The position numbers and the translations under genes were made by a program. A stretch of DNA of 10,843 bases, taken from positions 1-10,843 of the forward strand of contig CAZPUJ010000128.1 of assembly GCA_964589725.1 (NCBI GenBank), written 5' to 3'. Below, in pieces: positions 7,039-10,843 of the stretch (positions within the stretch are counted from its first letter, which is position 1; each line of letters begins with the position of its first letter). The DNA comes from CAYSHJ01 sp964589725 (GTDB lineage: Bacteria > Planctomycetota > Planctomycetia > Planctomycetales > Planctomycetaceae). The notes beneath the pieces are model-generated. The model saw only the letters and a program-made list of their open reading frames with translations. It was not told where the DNA came from and made no database searches.

Positions 7039-9516
7039 ATGCATCGCAACACCATTCTGGTTCTCGCCGTACTCGGTCTGTTGGTCGCGCCGGTGATGCT
7101 GACTGCCGACGACACCGCGACCGCCAGGCGGAACATCGTGCTCATCGCCGGGCCGATCACGGGGCATCCGAAGTTCACGCACGAGTACGAAAAGAGCGTC
7201 ATCCTGCTGAAGCATTTGCTCGACACGTCGCCGAATCTGAAAGGCAAAGTCACGGTCGAGACACACTTCAACGGTTGGCCAGCCGACGAAACGACGCTCG
7301 ATAACGCCGCGACGATCGTGATGATTTCGGATGGCAGCGACCGTGACGAGGCCGCTCATCCGCTGTACGTCGGCGAACGACTCAAAACGCTCGAACGGCA
7401 AATGCGGCGCGGTTGTGGGTTCATCCAATTTCACTGGACCACGTTCAACCCCAGCCGAGTGCATGATCAAATCACCGAATGGGTCGGTGGGTATTTCGAC
7501 TATCAGACCGGCGCGGCGTCCAACAAATGGTTCTCGGCCATTCAAACCTGGGACGCCAACATCACGCTTGGGCAAGCCGAGCACCCAATTCTGCGCGGTG
7601 TGAAGCCGTTCTCGGCTCGCGAAGAGTTCTATTACAACCTGCGTTTCCGCGACGGCGATGACCGCCTGCAACCGATCTGGCTGACAAAGCCCCCGGGGCA
7701 AGCGAAAGATCACGTCGTCGCTTGGGCCGTGCAGCGCAAAGACGGCGGCCGAGGCTTCGGCACCACGGGCGGACATTTCTTCCAAAACTGGTGGGACGAC
7801 AATTTCCGCCGCACGATTTTGAACGCGATCGTCTGGACCGCTGGTTTGGAGATCCCGGCCGACGGCGTTGAATCGCGGATGGATGAGCCGATTCGCATGC
7901 TGATCGTGACCGGACACAATCATCCGGCTCACGACTGGCGTAAGACGACCGCCACGTTGATTCCGGCGCTCGAACAAGACCCGCGCGTGATCGTGAACGT
8001 CACCGAGAACCCGGAAGATTTGGCAAAGGTCAACGTCGCCCTCTCGCTCCGCGAGAGGAAAGCCGAACGTCCGAACGGTCCCGCCAAGTCGTCTGAGGTC
8101 GATCGCGCATTGAAATCCGGTGGCGAAACGGCAGTCCTCTCGCGGAGCGAGAGGGCGACGTTCACGGACGCCTACGACCTGATCGTCCTGAACTACAGCA
8201 GTTGGGATCGCCCCGGCCTCAGCAAAGAGGCTCAGGCTGCATTGAAAAAGTTCTGCCAAGACGGTGGCGGGCTGTCGATCATTCATTTCGCGAACGGCAG
8301 TTGGACTGACACGCTGCCGAACAAGGAATCCGATTGGCCAGAGTTCCGCACGCAGATCGTCCGCCGCATTTGGGACCACAAGCCGGGGCTGAGTGGCCAC
8401 GATGCCTTTGGCGCTTTCAAGGTGGAACTGACGGCTGCAGGCGAAAAGCATCCGATCACGGCAGGTCTCGCGCCGTTTGAGACTCAAGACGAACTTTACT
8501 TTCGCCAGCAAGGCGAACTGCCGATCGTGCCGCTCGTGACGGCCGTCTCGAAAGTCACGAAAAAAGATGAGCCGCTCGCGTGGGCGTACGAGTACGCTGG
8601 TGCTCGCGTGTTCCAAACGGTGCTCGGGCACGCCGACGTGTCGATCCGCAACGCCGGTGCGTTGATCCGCCGAGGTTCCGTGTGGGCCGCGCGGCGCGAC
8701 AACCTGTCGTTCGACCCTCCGACCGCGATGAGCGAGAACACGCTCTTCCGCGGCGGCAGCCCGTGGACTCTTGAAGATTCACTGAAGCGCGGCGGAGTGA
8801 CCGCGGCTCCGTCGGCGAAACCGGCAAAAGAATTCTCACCGACGACGGCCGGCCGCTTCGGCAATGGCCTCGACACACGAGCTGGCGGGGCGTTTGTGAA
8901 CCATCACGCGTCGTTCCGTCGCTGGCCGCTGACCGTCGAACTGTGGGCGAAGCTCGGCAGCAAGCAGAGCTACATCATCCTCGTTGCCAACGAACTCAAG
9001 TCGTCGCCGACGCATTGGGAAATCTTCACGATGCCCGGTTCGGGACACCTTTCGGTTTACACACCCGGCCTTCAGCCCGATCACGTCCGTTCGTCGGCCG
9101 ATGTTGCCGACGGGAAATGGCATCACATCGCGATGACGTTCGAGCCGAAACGGATTCGACTATTCGTCGACGGCCAGGCAGTCGCCGAGCAAGCCGTGAG
9201 CGGCGGAGCCGGATTCGAGGCCGCTCTCAAAGAGAACGCTTCTGCCGCGCAAGGCGAACTGGCGATTGGCACGCTCGTCGATCAAACGATCCGTTGTGAC
9301 GGCATCATCGACGACGTGCGACTGTCAACCACAATTCGCTCCCTCGACAAAGTTCCGACGGAGGCGATGAAGGTCGATGACCAGACGATCGCGCTGTGGA
9401 ACTTTGACGAGCTCACTGCTGGCGGCAGCTTTGTCGATGCGTCGGCGAGCAAGCTCAAGGCGTGGTTGCCCGGCGGCTCGGACGGTATGCCGGCGTCGGC
9501 TGCAAAAAAAAAGTAG
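7039..9516 (+). CDS. Exported protein with two ThuA-like domains and a LamG-like domain
   Basis: An 825-residue secreted protein, probably periplasmic, in carbohydrate binding or turnover. The ThuA family is linked to trehalose and related sugar utilisation; LamG/concanavalin-like domains bind glycans. Residues 1-23 (MHRNTILVLAVLGLLVAPVM, then LTA) are a signal peptide. A first ThuA-like domain is at about 31-275 (NIVLIAGPITGHP; RGCGFIQFHWTT; FGTTGGHFFQNWWDDNFRR). A second is at about 285-555 (IRMLIVTGHNHPAHDW; DLIVLNYSSWDRPGL; GGGLSIIHFANGSW; VFQTVLGHADVSIR). A LamG-like domain is at about 605-795 (WPLTVELWAKLG; DGKWHHIAMTFEPKRIRLFV; IDDVRLSTTIRSLD). Residues 332-375 are an insertion made of an inverted palindromic repeat, between VNVTENPEDLAKV and YDLIVLNYSS. 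The frame ends in KKK-stop on an A9 run, and the -1 frame continues as a DUF6797-like region, so this may be the N-terminal part of a larger protein. The exact enzymatic role is not known. Confidence 0.9.
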   Translation: MHRNTILVLAVLGLLVAPVMLTADDTATARRNIVLIAGPITGHPKFTHEYEKSVILLKHLLDTSPNLKGKVTVETHFNGWPADETTLDNAATIVMISDGSDRDEAAHPLYVGERLKTLERQMRRGCGFIQFHWTTFNPSRVHDQITEWVGGYFDYQTGAASNKWFSAIQTWDANITLGQAEHPILRGVKPFSAREEFYYNLRFRDGDDRLQPIWLTKPPGQAKDHVVAWAVQRKDGGRGFGTTGGHFFQNWWDDNFRRTILNAIVWTAGLEIPADGVESRMDEPIRMLIVTGHNHPAHDWRKTTATLIPALEQDPRVIVNVTENPEDLAKVNVALSLRERKAERPNGPAKSSEVDRALKSGGETAVLSRSERATFTDAYDLIVLNYSSWDRPGLSKEAQAALKKFCQDGGGLSIIHFANGSWTDTLPNKESDWPEFRTQIVRRIWDHKPGLSGHDAFGAFKVELTAAGEKHPITAGLAPFETQDELYFRQQGELPIVPLVTAVSKVTKKDEPLAWAYEYAGARVFQTVLGHADVSIRNAGALIRRGSVWAARRDNLSFDPPTAMSENTLFRGGSPWTLEDSLKRGGVTAAPSAKPAKEFSPTTAGRFGNGLDTRAGGAFVNHHASFRRWPLTVELWAKLGSKQSYIILVANELKSSPTHWEIFTMPGSGHLSVYTPGLQPDHVRSSADVADGKWHHIAMTFEPKRIRLFVDGQAVAEQAVSGGAGFEAALKENASAAQGELAIGTLVDQTIRCDGIIDDVRLSTTIRSLDKVPTEAMKVDDQTIALWNFDELTAGGSFVDASASKLKAWLPGGSDGMPASAAKKK
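8032..8162. repeat. REPIN-like element D inside the second ThuA domain: perfect 28-bp inverted repeat
   Basis: Positions 8032-8059 and 8135-8162 are exact reverse complements over 28 bp, separated by 75 bp. Each unit contains a perfect 8-bp palindrome: CCTCTCGC-TCC-GCGAGAGG at 8040-8058, and the same with loop GGA at 8136-8154. It is translated in frame as residues 332-375, with the unit-derived peptides ALSLRER and LSRSERATF, in a loop between two conserved ThuA segments. Confidence 0.9.
9507..9513 (+). promoter_or_regulatory. Candidate -1 frameshift slippery heptamer A AAA AAG
   Basis: It sits at the end of an A9 run (9504-9512) followed by G. In the ThuA frame the codons are GCA AAA AAA AAG TAG, so A AAA AAG is in the correct phase for simultaneous -1 slippage and lies directly before the stop. 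This heptamer is the one used in E. coli dnaX. After slippage the next codon starts at 9513 and the frame is open to the window end. An A9 run can also cause transcriptional slippage or a sequencing error. Confidence 0.5.
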
Positions 9517-10843
9517 ACGGGGCACTCCGTGACCCAAACTCCACGTCACGGAGTGACGCGACTACCTTGGCAAAATCTGGCAAAATCACCGGCCACTGGG
9601 GAGAGGACGCCGTCGGCTTCAAGTGGACAGAGCAAGACTCCGTCGACGATCGCTGGAAGCTGATGGACACCGGCCGATTCTTGAGCGCGACCATCGTCAC
9701 GCCGACCGAGACGACGCTCAAAGGGATCGCCGTTCGCGTCGGCGACAACAACGAAGCGGCGGTATTGTTCGACACGGAATTGCTCCGCCTGAGTTGCGGT
9801 TGGACTGGCGAATTCTTGCGATTCGATCCAGCACGTTACAGCATCATCGCTCCGCCGACAGTCGGGGGTTCGGTCATCTTTTCATCCCCGCGTCAGCCCG
9901 GCTGGTCACGCGCAGGACAATTCAAAGACCCGCGAACAAAACCATTCGGCCCGTTGCCGCGCGAGTGGGCCAAGTATCGCGGCCTCTTCCTCCACGGCGA
10001 TCGCGTTGTCTTCAAGTACACGGTCGGACCGAAGGAAATCGAAGTTTTGGAGTCTCCGTGGCTGGAGACGGTCAGCGGCGAGAAGTTCATCACGCGCGAG
10101 TTGGATATCGCGCCGTCGGCAGCGGAAGCCGAATTGCTCGTGGCGTCAGCGGGCACGAACGTGAAGCTGGTCTGCGAGTCGAACGTCGCCACATTGCAAC
10201 GCCACGACGGTAAGAACGCGATCACCGTAAAAGTCGCCGCTCACGAAGAGCCGGTGCGGCTCAAGCTGGTTTTTCCAGCCTTGGCGAACTCCGCGACCTC
10301 TGTGTTCAAGGAAACAAAGGCGGGAACACCAAGGTCGCAAAGTTCGCGAAGTGAAAGGGAACGCGAGGCGTCGCTGCGCCGACTTGTACAACCCGGACCC
10401 GCGCGGTGGACGGCGGAGATCACGACGCGCGGCGTTGTCTCGGAGAAAAAGGATGCGCTCGTCGTCGATACGCTGACGTTGCCATTCGACAACCCGTATA
10501 AGGCGCTGATGTTTGTCGGTGGGCATGATTTCTTCGTAGGTCAGCCTTTCCAGGCTGACCTCAATGGCCAATCAGCGCCGCCCGCGCGAAAAACGTCGCT
10601 CGGCAAGCGGGTCAGCCTGGAAAGGCTGACGTACGACGCCGCGCTATGCACGCTGCATGGCGACGTGTGGCTCGTATCCGGCATCGACGACAAGCTGGAG
10701 AAACTGACGTGGAAGCGGTTCGCGACTGGATTGTTTCAGCCGCTCGGTCTGAAGATCGTCAAGAACCAAATCTACGTCGTCGGTCGAGACCAGATCACTC
10801 GCCTGCACGACACGAACAACGACGGCGAGGCGGACTTCTACGA
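9513..10843 (+). CDS. DUF6797-like domain then start of a dehydrogenase-type beta-propeller; -1 frame continuation, runs off right edge
   Basis: This frame is open from the -1 frame at the ThuA-LamG stop to the window end (443 codons). About residues 35-180 match my memory of the planctomycete DUF6797 domain: DRWKLMDTGRFLSATIVTP, LKGIAVRVGDNNEAAVLFDT, CGWTGEFLRFDPARY, LPREWAKYRGLFLHGDRVVF. From about 10640 it reads LHGDVWLVSGIDDKLEKLTW, FQPLGLKIVKNQIYVVGRDQ, LHDTNNDGEADFY, typical of the opening of planctomycete PQQ/sorbosone-dehydrogenase-like propellers that often end in a haem c domain. The only start candidates are TTG at 9567, with no well-placed Shine-Dalgarno and no signal peptide, and ATG at 9663, inside the domain. 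Such proteins are normally exported, so I favour translation as an extension of the ThuA-LamG protein. A separate gene starting at 9567 or a frameshifted pseudogene remain possible. Two inverted-repeat elements lie inside it in frame. Confidence 0.8.
9523..9555 (+). repeat. Perfect 11-bp hairpin just after the ThuA-LamG stop
   Basis: CACTCCGTGAC (9523-9533) pairs exactly with GTCACGGAGTG (9545-9555) around an 11-nt loop. It starts 9 nt after the slippery heptamer, a spacing compatible with a frameshift-stimulating stem. There is no U-run after it, so it is not a typical terminator. Each arm is nearly palindromic on its own (GTCAC-GGA-GTGAC at 9545-9557), so it may be another compact inverted doublet like the repeats in the neighbouring genes. 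Confidence 0.75.
10280..10351. repeat. REPIN-like element F inside the DUF6797-type coding region
   Basis: Positions 10280-10306 and the reverse complement of 10325-10351 match at 22 of 27 bases (CTTnGCGAACTnnGCGACCT, then nnGTGTT), separated by 18 bp. The region is read in frame as ANSATSVFKETKAGTPRSQS, a low-complexity interruption between LKLVFPAL and a later structured segment. It is less perfect than the other elements. Confidence 0.65.
10535..10635. repeat. REPIN-like element G inside the DUF6797-type coding region
   Basis: Positions 10535-10560 and the reverse complement of 10610-10635 match at 25 of 26 bases, separated by 49 bp. Each unit has a perfect 8-bp stem, GTCAGCCT-TTCC-AGGCTGAC. 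It is translated in frame as FVGQPFQADLNG through KRVSLERLTYDAA, between the MFVGGHDF segment and LCTLHGDVWLVSG. Confidence 0.88.

Noticed and set aside
7003..8631. A 542-codon open frame on the minus strand opposite the ThuA-LamG gene
   Set aside because: It is antisense to a gene with clear domains, rich in Arg/Asp/His as expected for a mirror frame in GC-rich DNA, and shows no recognisable domain or start signal.
9523..9555. Hairpin after the ThuA-LamG stop as an intrinsic terminator
   Set aside because: No U-run follows the stem, and the downstream frame appears to be translated as a continuation, so termination here is not favoured.
9623..10213. A 196-codon plus-strand frame starting MDRARLRRRS
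   Set aside because: It is a shadow of the DUF6797-type frame: Arg-rich with no conserved motif, while the alternative frame shows strong family blocks.
4159..10635. CRISPR array as explanation for the repeated palindromes
   Set aside because: Units are in inverted pairs, differ between sites, lie within genes kilobases apart and lack regular spacing; no cas gene is present.

Overview
The window looks like chromosomal DNA of a planctomycete (Planctomycetota). This is inferred from high GC content, a large secreted ThuA/LamG protein running into a DUF6797-type dehydrogenase-like protein, a membrane-anchored anti-sigma-like protein with a long low-complexity tail, and many short palindromic repeats inside genes. 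No rRNA, tRNA, CRISPR array, transposase or phage gene was seen.

Layout. Positions 1-1215 (minus) hold the N-terminal 405 residues of a PrkA-type AAA+ serine protein kinase, cut by the left edge. A 520-bp gene-poor gap (1216-1735) follows, with small hairpins and no recognised gene. Positions 1736-3391 (minus) encode an anti-sigma-factor-like membrane protein. Positions 3553-6666 (minus) encode a cytosolic molybdenum/tungsten formate dehydrogenase alpha subunit with several Fe-S domains. A 372-bp divergent spacer (6667-7038) follows. Positions 7039-9516 (plus) encode an exported protein with two ThuA-like domains and a LamG-like domain. The -1 frame immediately continues as a DUF6797/dehydrogenase-like coding region running off the right edge (9513-10843).

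Two observations stand out. First, the FDH, ThuA and DUF6797 coding regions contain at least five, probably six, REPIN-like elements. Each is a pair of short palindromic units in inverted orientation, read through in frame, and where I can compare with a family each sits between conserved blocks. Two are perfect inverted repeats of 29 and 28 bp. Second, the ThuA-LamG ORF ends in an A9 run that contains the heptamer A AAA AAG directly before the TAG stop. A perfect 11-bp stem starts 9 nt later, and the -1 frame has no stop into the DUF6797 region, which has no convincing start or signal peptide of its own. This could be programmed -1 frameshifting, polymerase slippage, a repeat-induced frame break, or a homopolymer error.

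How the genes may work together: the plus-strand unit is probably a periplasmic carbohydrate or polyol oxidation protein. The minus-strand genes are a stress kinase, an envelope-facing regulator and formate oxidation, with no obvious single pathway linking them.
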